A DNA stretch of 64,000 bases from Cristatella mucedo. Its lineage: Eukaryota > Bryozoa > Phylactolaemata > Cristatellidae. The position numbers were made by a program, and so were the translations under genes. The stretch is from assembly GCA_009760855.2 (NCBI GenBank), contig WPIO01000132.1, forward strand, positions 796,501 to 860,500. Reading direction: 5' to 3'. The notes beneath the pieces are model-generated. The model was not told the DNA's origin, made no database searches, and worked only from the letters and a program-made list of their open reading frames with translations. Shown in pieces: positions 11,245 through 22,087 of the stretch (its first letter is position 1; each line of letters begins with the position of its first letter).

Positions 11245-11954
11245 TGCGCGCGCGCACCGGCCTGAAACGACAGCGAGCCCGCACGAGCTACGGCTGGCTG
11301 CTTGCTACGGCTGCTTCTGCTGCTGTCCTTTGAACCGCCGACTGTCGTTGCGACTGTCGTTCCTCCTAACAATCCTAGCGCCGTCGAGTGTATTCTCTCT
11401 GCCGCGAGACTCTCTGCCGAAGGCACGCCGTTTGATATCGGCGGACCGCTATGCTGTGTCGCTTACCTTGGCTGCACCGAAAGATGACGGCTGGCGCCTT
11501 TTACCCTAGGCTTGTTAGTGGGTGGCAACCGTCGCTGCGGACAACTGTTGTCAAGGATGCTTCCGGTGGCCATTTTTAAAGCCGGGTGATTTTCCGCCGT
11601 CGTACCACGTATGCGGGGGCTGTTCACCTGTTGTCAGATTGGCCACCGATGGAGATTCGTATGAAAAATAGCTGAATTTCTTCGATTCAGTTAGCGAGAT
11701 TATGTCAATTTCAGCCAACGAAGTTTGTATGCGCAGGATAGCAACTCGGAATACCCGTTGACCCAAAGTATCGACCAGTCCCAGCCTGCAGCCGACGCTC
11801 GGGTCGGTACGCAGCCGTAGAGGCTTTTCGTCGTAGCTCGTGACGGCTTGAAAGTAGAAAAATCTCGCGTATCCGGTCTTGAATATGAATAGAAATAGCA
11901 TTGCAAAAGCGACGGCTCTTTGGCGCGCGTCTTACAACTGTGCTCAAGAAGCAA
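11245..11954. other. TEKT1 upstream region
   Basis: GC-rich close to the TEKT1 start, grading into AT-richer sequence. The promoter should be here. An open minus-strand frame at 11551-11901 has no recognisable domain or splice context and I do not call it a gene. Confidence 0.3.
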
Positions 11955-12352
11955 TAAGGATTTAAAAACACCTATTTAGGACAACATTTAGTGGGTCCCT
12001 GTGATTCGTCCTTATTCATTCGTCCTATGTGCCCACATCCTCCTCTAAAATAACCTGTGAATCGCGAAACCTCAAGAACCTTGACATCGATGCTGTCCGT
12101 GCGAGAATATCTGCTTCGCCTCTGCTGCTCAGTCCTCCCTCCGATCTGTCATCATTGGTAGACAGCTACAGCACGACACTAGCTGACACGCTCGACGAGT
12201 TTGCACCTCTGACAAAGCGCACTGTGCTCCCCCGCCCAGACGGCCTATGGTTTACCACAGACATTAAACTAGCCAGGTCTACTAAACGAAAGCTTGAAAA
12301 AGCATACAAAAGATCCGGACTAACTGTCCATCGACAGGCATATGAATACTAC

Positions 12353-14034
12353 TGTAACACCGAAGGCTCGGCGGGGTAAGCTTGACCTGCCGCTTACCTA
12401 GCGGCGTAGCCTATCGCCTAATGCCGTTCGGTGCGCGCCTACGCGCAATAAGCTGGCCGCCACGAAACGAGCGTTTCTGGCGCTGACCTGCCTACCGTTA
12501 CTAAAGGGGGTCGTGAGTCCGCGGCGTGAATTGGAAGCGAGACACACAGATTGGGGATTTTACTGAACTTTATTCGCAAGCGCACAAAGTCGCTGCGCGT
12601 CTAGTTCAGCTTTATCTCCACACTCCTCGCACGTTCTCAACTGCACCAACACTCTTGCGGAGGGAATACTCCTCCACACTAAGCGCGAACCGGGCCGTAA
12701 ACCCTAACCGGTGAACTAGGAATCCGTTCCCACCTGTGCCGAGGGAATACCCCAAACACGCCAACGTAAACACTCTTGCAGAGGGAATACTCCTCCGCAC
12801 TGAAGCGCATACCGGAGTCTAAACCCTGACCGGTGAACTAGAACTCGGTTTCCACCAGTGCGACCGGAATACTCCACACACGCCAACTCAAGCACTCTTG
12901 CGGAGGAAATACTTCTTCACACTGGGGCTGCTTACGTGTATAATGGGAAACGACCCAAATAGGCGGAGCCCGAACCAGAGTCTAAACCCTGACCGGTGAA
13001 CTAGAACTCGGTTTCCAACAGTGTGGCAGGAATACTTCACACACGCCACCTCGAGCACTCTTGCGGAGGGAATACTTCTCCACACTGGGGCTGCTTACGA
13101 GTATAATGGGAAACGACCCAAATAGACGGAGCCTAAACCAGACCAGAGTCTAAACCCTGACCGGGAACTAGAACTCGGTTTCCACCAGTGCGGCAGGAAT
13201 ACTCCACACACGCCAACTCAAGCACTCCTGTGGAGGAAATACTTCTCCACACTGAAGCGCGAACCGGAGCCCAAACCCTACCCGGAGAAATAGGGCTCCA
13301 CAGACGCCAACTACGCCTAGCTCGCACCGGCTAAACCCTATGCCGAGACCACGTGCTAGCGCGAACACACAAAACACGAATAAACACAAAATGCCAGCCC
13401 GGGCGCGATACGACCGTTTTCGGTGGAGTTCCACCGAATCCTCTTAGAGCTGTCTCGTCCTGTCCCGTCCATCGTCGGCGGACAGCCCGCCCTCCTCCCT
13501 CGCTTTTAGAGAAACGAGTGCCCGACGGCGTCGAGGCGCAGAGCCGCACCAAAGACAAAAGACACGAGGCAAAAGACCCAGAGCGAGCGTCGCTCGACTC
13601 TTAAATACTTGGCTGAGACAATGGGCAAGAGCCCAGTGGTATTGGGCCCGACACCATGGCCCATTACGGTAAGGAACTAATACTGGCACTAGGCCACTGG
13701 AATGTCCCCTCTGTCCAGCTTGAATGGCGAATGGGTTCCACACGATTCTTTTTGGACAGAGTGATGGCGAAGGTTGACAGGCCAGTCAACATCAATCAGC
13801 CGCTCCCGCGGGTATCGGACCAATTCTAAAGGCCGACTCGCCACCGCTGGTCAGGGAGCTTTCTGGCTTGCTCTTAAGCGCTTCCTCTCTAACCGCACTG
13901 ACACTCCTCTCTGCTCACTGCAACCGCACTGACGCTCCTCTCTGGCTAACTGCTCCAGGACAAAGAGGCTCTAGCCCGGCGCCGAACAGCTCTTGTTCGC
14001 GCTAAAATTCAGCCAAGGCCAGCCGGGCGCTACA
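12353..14034. mobile_element. Solo LTR (1682 bp) inserted in LINE copy 1
   Basis: The segment starts TGTAACACC and ends GCGCTACA (5'-TG...CA-3'), and is flanked by a 4-bp direct repeat 'ctac' (12349-12352 and 14035-14038). Removing the segment and one repeat rejoins the LINE reading frame exactly. These are the marks of a retroviral-type LTR left after recombination between two LTRs. It carries internal tandem repeats and a few AATAAA/TATA-like strings, but no coding sequence. The parent family is unknown; Gypsy or BEL would both fit a 4-bp target duplication. Confidence 0.8.
12610..13310. repeat. Tandem minisatellite inside the solo LTR
   Basis: Imperfect units of roughly 125-190 bases each contain 'cactcttgcggagg(g)aatac', then 'taaaccctgaccggtgaactag' in two halves, then 'ggaatactccacacacgccaac'. 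Four to five units can be followed, with insertions of a 'ggctgcttacg.gtataatggg' block in two of them. Short ORFs here are by-products of the repeat. Confidence 0.75.
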
Positions 14035-16145
14035 CTACTGTAAGTCGTACCAATCGATCCTAGCAAAGGCCAAGTCTAGCTTCTATAGAAACATTGTTGA
14101 ATCACAGATGCACAATCCAAAAATGCTGATGTCGACAATAAACCAGCTCCTCAACCGTTCCCAGATTAGCTCCTTACCTGATGATCCTAATGATGATCTA
14201 GCCGATCGCTTCTCTCGATTCTTTGTGCAGAAGATAGACAAGATCAGGGAATCCATCCCTGCGATGACAACCTCCCCACTAGAATGCTGTTCCTCGGTTC
14301 CTGGCTGCACCTCAATGTCTGCATTTAAGCAGGTCACTAGTGATCTAGTCCTAAAGTTCGTATCGCAATCAAAGAAGACAACAAGTCCTCTGGACCCTAT
14401 TCCTACTGTCCTGCTCCTACGTTGGATTGATCTGCTGCTGCCATGCATAGCTAACATTATTAATATGTCATTAACCCCAGGTCATGTCCCAGCACCTTTC
14501 AAAAAAGCTGTAGTCAGGCCTATTCTCAAGAAAGCAACACTTGACCAAGAGAACTTGAGCAACTACCGCCCAGTCTCCCTTCTACCATTCCTATCAAAGA
14601 CACTGGAACGGGTCGTGGCGGACCAGCTGAACTCATATATCGAAACCTCACACCTTGCTAGTAAGTTCCAGTCTGGCTTTAGAGCTAATCACTCCACAGA
14701 GTCAGCATTGCTTAGGGTATACAATGACCTACGTCGGAATGCAGACATGGGTAGAGTGACTCTGCTTGTTTTGCGCGATCTTTCGGCAGCTTTTGACAAC
14801 ATCGATCACAAAGTTCTTCTAGAGCGACTCTCATCTCGCCTGGGCATCACTGGCACTGCTCTGCAGTGGTTCAGGTCCTATCTCAGTGGGAGACTCCAGA
14901 GTATTGACGTGAATGGACAAAGATCATCTGAAGTACCTCTGAAATATGGAGTACCTCAGGGCTCCGTGCTAGGTAAGGTTCTTTTCACGGTTTATACTCT
15001 GCCTCTTGCTGATGTGATTGTTAAGCACAATCTAAGCTTTCACTTCTATGTGGATGACACTCAGTTGTACCTTTACTTTGATCCCTCCCAGCCTTCGAGC
15101 ACCTCAAATTCTCTCAACTCACTTGCTGCATGCATTGATGACATCCGCACATGGATGGCAGCAAATTTTCTAAAACTAAACGATGACAAAACTAACTTAC
15201 TAGTTATGGGCAAACCCAGTGTGATTCACAAATTGGAAAGGCTGAAACTCAAAATTGGCTCTGCCAGCATATCTCCAGTTGAATAAGCTCAAAATCTAGG
15301 TGTCATGCTCCAAAGCGACCTCTCGTTAGACGACCATATCAGTTCCACAGTCAAATCTGCCTATTTTCAGCTTCATAACATTGCTAAAATTCGGGCTTGT
15401 TTAGATAAGGATACCACGTCTAAGTTGGTCCATGCATTTGTGACATCCCGTCTTGAATTCTGCAACTCACTGCTTACTGGCCTACCAGCATGTGCGATCA
15501 GGCGATTGCAGCTGGTGCAAAACTCTGCAGCTAGGCTTGTCTGTCGTGAGCGGTGCAGTTGCCACATTACTCCACTTCTCGCCGACCTGCACTGGCTATC
15601 AGTCAAGCAACGGACTGATTTCGAGGTTTTGTCGCTCACTTTTAGGTCCCTTCATTCTATGGTTCCAGCCTATCTCTCCGACATACTCCCCCATCAGGCC
15701 AAGCATCGTACCACCCGCTTTTCGGAATCCAACAGTCTACAAATACCTCGTACACACCTCACATCCTTTGGAGACCGTGCATTTACTTCGTATGCTCCCA
15801 AAGCGTGGAAATCGCTCCCGACCTGCGTCAGAACATCCCCTGACCTGACCACATTTAAAAGGAACTTAAAAACACACCTATTTAGGACAGCATTTAGTGG
15901 GTCCCTGTCATTCGTCCTTCACGTGCTTATGCGTGGTGACACTGTGCATGCTGCCACTAACCACATTTGCATGCTGACCCCGTGCATGTCACCCCTAACC
16001 ATGTTATTCATTTTGTTTTTTTTTCAAGCATGATTTTACTTACCATTCAATTGCTTTTCCCTTTGCAGCAAATGTAAAGCGCCTAGAAAGAGATTAAGTT
16101 CTCTGAGGGCGCTTTATCAAGTACATTATTATTATTATTATTATT

Positions 16146-16283
16146 GGGGACGCGAGAGCCGGCAATGGCCCGAGAATGGACGGCTCGAGAAGCTTCTTCA
16201 CGTTTAGTTGAGCCCGCCACCGAGAGCCCAGGCGCTCTGCAGAGCTCAAAGTGCTACGTCTGCACACGAGCACCCACCAGTTT
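16146..16283. other. Short unique spacer
   Basis: Nothing recognised between the LINE tail and the dispersed repeat. Confidence 0.3.
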
Positions 16284-18597
16284 TAGTTTCTTGCAGCCAA
16301 TCTTGTCAATTGTCTATGGATTGGGCTATCGGCCCCGATCATTGCTGTGAATTGCCGTGCATTTCTGACAGTTAACAAGCAAACCATCTTGAAAATGCCA
16401 CGGTTTTATTTTGGACGCAGCGGAATGTTATATGTAATGACAATTGGGGCTCCGCACTGCAAATTTCTCGTCATTCTGTCGCGAATTGGGGTATTGGCCC
16501 GGGCATTGCCGTCGATTGCCATTAATTGCTCGCGATTGTACGTTCGCGATTAGTTGCAAGAATGTGATTGCACTTTAAACACAGTGGGCTGACACAAGGA
16601 ATATAAATTTGATCTTGGCCCAGTCACTTTCCGGTGGTTTGCGATGGATCATAATGGATTGCCGTATTTGCCCGGGCCATTGCCGAGGATTGCCATGCAT
16701 TGCCTAAGATTGAAAAGTCAGAAATGTTTGAAAGAGTTGGAAGTATGTGCATGCTTCCAGTGAGACGTGACGTGGAATGGTGAATCTGAATTCGGTGCAG
16801 CCAATGTGTCGTCGATTTGCCATGAATTGCGGCATTGGTCCCTGCCGCTGCTTTTGATTGCTTTGTATCGATGAAAATTAACGTGAAATATAGCTTGAAA
16901 GTCCTACGATTTCACTTTTGGCTCAAATAAATGTGAAATGCGGTGACGATTGGCACTTCGTGCAGCCAATTTGTGGTCAACTTCCTACGGATTATAGTGG
17001 ATGGCTGCTTCGGGCCGAGTCGTAGATTGCCATACTTTGCCAGAGATTGTACAAGCAAAATTACTGAAAATGATGTGTTTGACTTTAACCAGTGTGCTTT
17101 GTAACATGCATTCAAAATTAGAGCGATGCGAAACCGATTTCAGGGCATTTTGTATCAGATTTCTAAGATTGCGGTATTGGCCCAGGCCAGGGCAGTGCAT
17201 TGCTGCAGAATTGTCGATGCAAATACAGTGAAGTTAGGCGACTACACAACAACCAAAGAGTAGAGCAGCGTGCAATCATAATTAGAGCTTCTAGTGTAGG
17301 CGTTCTGGCCGCTGTTCGGCGGATGGCAGCGGATTTCGATGGATTGTGGTGTGGGACCGGGCCGTTGCAGTCTATTGCAGTGCATTGCATGCGAACGAGA
17401 GTGCACAATCGAGCAAAATGTTTTGTGGGTGCATTTTGAACTGAGTGTAATCCTATATGCAATTTCCATAAAACCTTCGCGTTGGCGATTTGAGGATGAT
17501 TTGCAGCGGAGTAGAGTGAATTGCCGTAGTTTCTCAGGTCATTTCAAGCGATTATCGCTCATTGCCATATTGCGAGGATGCACAATTTATTTTATTTTAC
17601 GTGGTGGTGCAATTAAAACGGCGCACTTTAATGTGCAATAAAAACTGAAGCTCGGCCCAATCTATTTTGATTTTTTGCTGTGGATTCAAGTGGATTTCGG
17701 TATTGGCCTGGGCTACTTTAGTCGATTGCATTGTACGAGAACAGCCTTGGCAATGCAAGTGAACTTGTTAAGTAATTGTCGCAGAGTGTGCTGTCATATG
17801 CAATCCAAAAAGGAGTTTTTCGAACAGGATTTCTTTCGTTTCGGTAGATAGTGGTGAATTGAGGTATTAGCCTGGGCCATTGTAATGATATTTAAGAAGA
17901 CTTCGTGAAAACGTGGGAGCGGAATCTCGTTTTCACATTCGTTCTACCGCCTCGTCGGGTCGCGCTTGTGTGTGCCCGTACGGCATGTAAGATTCGGTAC
18001 ACGAAGGGCGATATAAGTACAGATATATGTAGGTCTGCAGATGGATACGTTGGCCTTGCAAACGTGTGAGTGACTTCTACCCAGTCCCACTCGCTGATGA
18101 GGCTAGAGATCACATGAGCCGCTGACCACCCTTCGGGTGGCATCCGAAGAGAAGTCACCCCCCCGAAATTAATGCTATTTGCTCGCAATGAATTACTGAC
18201 TTTTCAAGAATAGACATTAGACGAATCTTCTATGGTCTTCAGCGATTTTCCTACTGACTGACTGACCTATGGGATCTGGCATCCCTCGAACGTATATTTC
18301 CTGACAGCATCAAGTCCAGCCTGCCGACTTTTCCATTTTATGAGGTTCATAAAATGTGTCAAGGTACCCCAGGTTTTAGTTAACATCAACAGCCAGTCCT
18401 GAGAACCTCCGATTGACCTCTTGACTTGATGCTAAAGGCTACTTAAGTGAACGGCTATTTCACTCCTCCAGCAAAGGTCTAGTTTGAATGCATGACAATT
18501 GCATATAATTCTAGCTGTCAAGATCAGCGGAAATCACGTTAAAAAACCAGTACGGCCATGCAACGGCGAAGCGTTCTTCAATAGTAATGCAAGGTGC
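16284..18597. repeat. 2.3-kb dispersed repeat, copy A
   Basis: Almost identical over its length to 47933-50553 (direct orientation). Much of it is built from degenerate iterations of a motif around 'gattgccatgcattgcc' and 'gggccattgccgtcgattg', spaced about 150-220 bases, together with 'gtgcagccaat' and 'aaatatag' blocks. The last part (17940-18600) is non-iterated and includes 'cgatataagtacag' (TATA-like) and a conserved multi-stem structure at 18070-18158. Compared with copy B it lacks about 320 bases after 17929. No protein family is recognisable; short ORFs are shared by the copies only because the DNA is shared. Confidence 0.85.
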
Positions 18598-19550
18598 TCT
18601 CGCTACTTTCACCCGACTTGCTTTACACGAACCACTCTTCGATGAATCGTTGCAGTTATGCAGCAAGTGTAGGCTCACATTCAACGCTAGTGACTAGCTA
18701 GCCATATTTCCAGCATTTATGCAGAAAAGGTCGTCATATGAGAAAAAAATAACCAAATTTACTAAGGAAATGGTGCACCGGCAGCCATGAACGAAAGAGA
18801 TCAGCCACGCGAAGGAGAGATCAACCGCTCACATGAGAGATTAGCCGAGTTCGCCACCAAATCTAAACCGCATTTGGTCGGTCGATCAGGTTGGTGCCGT
18901 TTGAACCGAAACCACTCAAGTCATAGTCGCTGCTGTCGAAGCCCAGTTTGTGGCCGATCTCGGGCTTGCTCACCGCCTCCTTGGCCCCATCTTGGTCAGG
19001 CAGTGTCCAGCTCCGGAGCGCTCCGAGTGAACAGCTGCGGCAGCGGCGCTGCCGACATCCGTGGTTCGAATCTGCAGGTCGTAGTCAGAGCCGACGTGGT
19101 GGATCGCTAGAGCCGAACCCCATTCAGAGTTCGGTCTGTTGGAATCCTCCAGAACCGATCGCGTGACAGCTCTAAGGGTTATTAAAAATTCCATTGACGA
19201 TCGCTTGCCAAGCATCAAATTAGAGGGGAAAATCGACCAAGAAATACCGACTGGTCAGCGACGACTAGTCATTCGGCAGCGAACGACGTTGCTCAGCGGA
19301 AGAAAGGATAGTTAGCCGAAGAAATCTTATGGTTTTTGAATGCAAAGTTTTTAAATTACGCGGCAATACGATTTCGGGACCGATGAATACTCCCCTGTGC
19401 TGATGGAGAGTTGGCTGACTCATCGGCCTACCTGGAATTCGTCTTGTCCAAGGTGGTGCCATGAAGGCTACGATGAGCCAGCCGAGGGCTAGCTCCCATT
19501 TCAAGTATTTAATATCGCCGAGCCGAACACTGGACATGTTTCGTATCTGA
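18598..19550. other. Intergenic with a fragment of the palindrome family
   Basis: No gene. At about 19150-19235 the sequence ('cgtgacagctctaaggg...gatcgcttgccaagca') is a diverged match to part of the inverted-repeat arm at 21255-21340. A B-box-like 'ggttcgaatctgc' near 19060 may be SINE debris. Confidence 0.35.
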
Positions 19551-21128
19551 ATATAATAATAATAATTCACTTGATAAAGCGCCCTCGGAGAACTTAATCT
19601 CTCTCTAGGCGCTTTACATTTGCTGCAAAGGGAAAAGCAATTGAATGGTAAGTGAAATCATGCTTGAAAAAAAAACAAAATGAATAACATGGTTAGGGGT
19701 GACATGCACAGGGTCAACATGCAAATGTGGTTAGTGGCAGCATGCACAGTGTCACCACGCATAAGCACGTGAAGGACGAATGACAGGGACCCACTAAATG
19801 CTGTCCTAAATAGGTGTGTTTTTAAGTTCCTTTTAAATGTGGTCAGGTCAGGGGATGTTCTGACGCAGGTCGGGAGCGATTTCCACGCTTTGGGAGCATA
19901 CGAAGTAAATGCACGGTCTCCAAAGGATGTGAGGTTTGTACGAGGTATTTGCAGACTGTTGGATTCCGAAAAGCGGGTGGTACGATGCTTGGCCTGATGG
20001 GGGAGTATGTCGGAGAGATAGGCTGGAACCATAGAATGAAGGGACCTAAAAGTGAGCGACAAAACCTCGAAATCAGTCCGTTGCTTGACTGATAGCCAGT
20101 GCAGGTCGGCGAGAAGTGGAGTAATGTGGCAACTGCACCGCTCACGACAGACAAGCCTAGCTGCAGAGTTTTGCACCAGCTGCAATCGCCTGATCGCACA
20201 TGCTGGTAGGCCAGTAAGCAGTGAGTTGCAGAATTCAAGACGGGATGTCACAAATGCATGGACCAACTTAGACGTGGTATCCTTATCTAAACAAGCCCGA
20301 ATTTTAGCAATGTTATGAAGCTGAAAATAGGCAGATTTGACTGTGGAACTGATATGGTCGTCTAACGAGAGGTCGCTTTGGAGCATGACACCTAGATTTT
20401 GAGCTTATTCAACTGGAGATATGCTGGCAGAGCCAATTTTGAGTTTCAGCCTTTCCAATTTGTGAATCACACTGGGTTTGCCCATAACTAGTAAGTTAGT
20501 TTTGTCATCGTTTAGTTTTAGAAAATTTGCTGCCATCCATGTGCGGATGTCATCAATGCATGCAGCAAGTGAGTTGAGAGAATTTGAGGTGCTCGAAGGC
20601 TGGGAGGGATCAAAGTAAAGGTACAACTGAGTGTCATCCACATAGAAGTGAAAGCTTAGATTGTGCTTAACAATCACATCAGCAAGAGGCAGACTATAAA
20701 CCGTGAAAAGAACCTTACCTAGCACGGAGCCCTGAGGTACTCCATATTTCAGAGGTACTTCAGATGATCTTTGTCCATTCACGTCAATACTCTGGAGTCT
20801 CCCACTGAGATAGGACCTGAACCACTGCAGAGCAGTGCCAGTGATGCCCAGGCGAGATGAGAGTCGCTCTAGAAGAACTTTGTGATCGATGGTATCAAAA
20901 GCTGCCGAAAGATCAAGCAAAACAAACAGAGTCACTCTACCCATGTCTGCATTCTTAAGTAGGTCGTTGTATACCCTAAGCAATGCTGACTCTGTGGAGT
21001 GATTAGCTCTAAAGCCAGACTGGAACTTACTAGCAAGGTGTGAGGTTTCGATATATGAGTTCAGCTGGTCCGCCACGACCCGTTCCAGTGTCTTTGATAG
21101 GAATGGTAGAAGGGAAACTGGGCGGTAT
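19551..21128 (-). mobile_element. Young L2/CR1-like LINE, copy 2
   Basis: This is the inverted counterpart of 14565-16145: it reads from the ATT tail (19553-19570 as AATAAT) through the 3' block and RT C-terminus to a clean 5' truncation at 21128 within the NYRPVSLL region. By eye it differs from copy 1 at only about a dozen or so positions in 1.5 kb, so both are recent. Together they form a large inverted repeat with a 3.4-kb spacer. Confidence 0.88.
19658..21076 (-). pseudogene. LINE reverse transcriptase fragment, copy 2
   Basis: It contains the catalytic blocks LLDLSAAFDTIDH, GVPQGSVLG and YVDD (20633-20644) and the whole C-terminal region down to the stop near 19658. Here the first catalytic block is the normal LLDLS. 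The same in-frame TAA as in copy 1 is at 20405-20407, between Pro-Val-Glu and Ala-Gln-Asn-Leu-Gly. Otherwise the frame is open. 5'-truncated, so not autonomous. Confidence 0.85.
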
Positions 21129-21221
21129 CATCAAGATGATGGTAGCCTAAGGTGGCGGCGGCTGCGACTAGAGGTTGTTCTCGGTAAGGAACTAGGGGCA
21201 CAGTGGAAAGACATAAGGCAT

Positions 21222-21599
21222 GTTTCACCTGTACGCCTTCAGCTTGGCCTTCTTACGATCTGAGCAGCTGGTGTGACAGCTCTAAAGCTCATCATGAAAT
21301 TCATGGACGGTCGCTTGCCTAGCACCGAATGAGTGTGGTGAATGCCTCGTAGCATTTAAGAAACAGCGATCGATGCAAACAATGGATACTCCCTGGATTC
21401 TCGAAAAGGTGACGAACAATCTTCTGACAAACGACCTCATGGATTTGAGATTTTAACGAGGTATGGGTAAGCGCTTAGATTCCGAAAAGCGGGTGATAAG
21501 ATGCTTAGCCTGATTGGGGTAGTAGATCTTATAGGTAGGCTGGAGCCAAAGAATAGAGGGACCTAAGAGTGCCTGGTTCAGTATGAAAGCGCCGACTTG
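21222..21599. repeat. Left arm of a 378-bp inverted repeat
   Basis: Starting GTTTCACCTGT and read outward-in, this arm is matched by the reverse complement of 22088-22464 with only a few differences. The inner third (about 21463-21575) is a piece of the L2-like LINE 3' coding region; the outer part is unrelated sequence. Confidence 0.88.
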
Positions 21600-22087
21600 A
21601 ATGGTGAAGAGTAAGAGGACCAGAGACCAGAGTGGCGGCAGTGGCGTCGCTGCCAGCGCCTCGGGGTAGAGGACCAAGGCCAGCCCTGAACCTGAGCACC
21701 GTGAAAGCCCCCATCGTTCATTGCTATCGAGCGCCCCCACGACAGCGTTGGAGTGACACTCAAAAGCACCTAGATCCGAGGCTTTGGCGACGCCTCTTAA
21801 ATTCTCAGCACGGCTTCCCTTCTCTCGTTGCGACACTCACCTAGACCTGGTACCTTGTCAATCGAAGTGCTCTTCGTGATGGCCATGTATCCTAATAAAA
21901 TGATGAAGACGGCACAGATGCACACGGGCCACGCCCTCACCTCCGCCTCGTTAGTAGTGCAGAAAGGGGTATCTCCAGACGTTGCCCAGACCAATAGCCC
22001 AGCCACGATTAGGGTCAGAATGAACTTAATCTTACCGACTCTAAACGGTGTGACTTGACTGGGTCACATAACTTACTACTTTGGCTG
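21600..22087. other. Loop of the inverted repeat
   Basis: About 490 bases of unique sequence between the two arms. It has open frames on both strands but no recognisable protein or terminal repeats. Confidence 0.5.

Larger units (their letters stand above)
12029..16033 (+). pseudogene. LINE ORF2 reverse transcriptase, interrupted
   Basis: After the pre-RT linker (12029-12352, then 14039 on) come the RT blocks: NYRPVSLLPFLSKTLE, FQSGFR...STESALL, LLVLRDLSAAFDNIDH (catalytic Asp region), GVPQGSVLG at 14948-14974 and the palm motif YVDD at 15047-15058 (most relatives have YADD). The C-terminal region has LVTSRLEFCN-, LQLVQNSAARLV- and LHWLSVKQRTDF-like blocks, the usual L2/CR1 tail. Two lesions are visible: the LTR insertion and an in-frame TAA at 15284-15286. 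The frame on both sides of that TAA is intact to the stop near 16031. An LLRDLS change from the usual LLDLS alters a conserved Leu in the first catalytic block. Confidence 0.85.
11955..16145 (+). mobile_element. Young L2/CR1-like LINE, copy 1, split by a solo LTR
   Basis: A non-LTR retrotransposon ending in the typical 3' block ('gcaaatgtaaagcgcctag...gagggcgctttatcaag') and a short ATT tail at 16123-16145. The coding part starts in the linker before the reverse transcriptase (from about 12029), is cut at 12352 by the LTR at 12353-14034, and resumes at 14039 in the same frame. No 5' UTR, ORF1 or endonuclease is present, so it is 5'-truncated. The first ~60 bases (11955-12015) are, oddly, a copy of this LINE's own 3' coding end placed ahead of the linker, suggesting a rearranged or chimeric 5' end. 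A nearly identical inverted copy is at 19551-21128. Confidence 0.85.

Noticed and set aside
11551-11901. 116-codon minus-strand ORF upstream of TEKT1
   Set aside because: No domain or splice support and an overlapping frame is also open.
12610-13310. Tandem repeats in the LTR as a CRISPR-like array
   Set aside because: Units are long, imperfect and contiguous without unique spacers, in an animal genome.
16912-17641. Identical predicted peptides at 16.9-17.6 kb and 48.5-49.3 kb
   Set aside because: Conserved only because the underlying 2.3-kb DNA repeat is recent; frames on both strands are equally preserved, with no sign of selection for protein.
18070-18158. A complete, active hammerhead ribozyme
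   Set aside because: The invariant GAAA after the second stem is absent in both copies and the inner part of stem I is not conserved.
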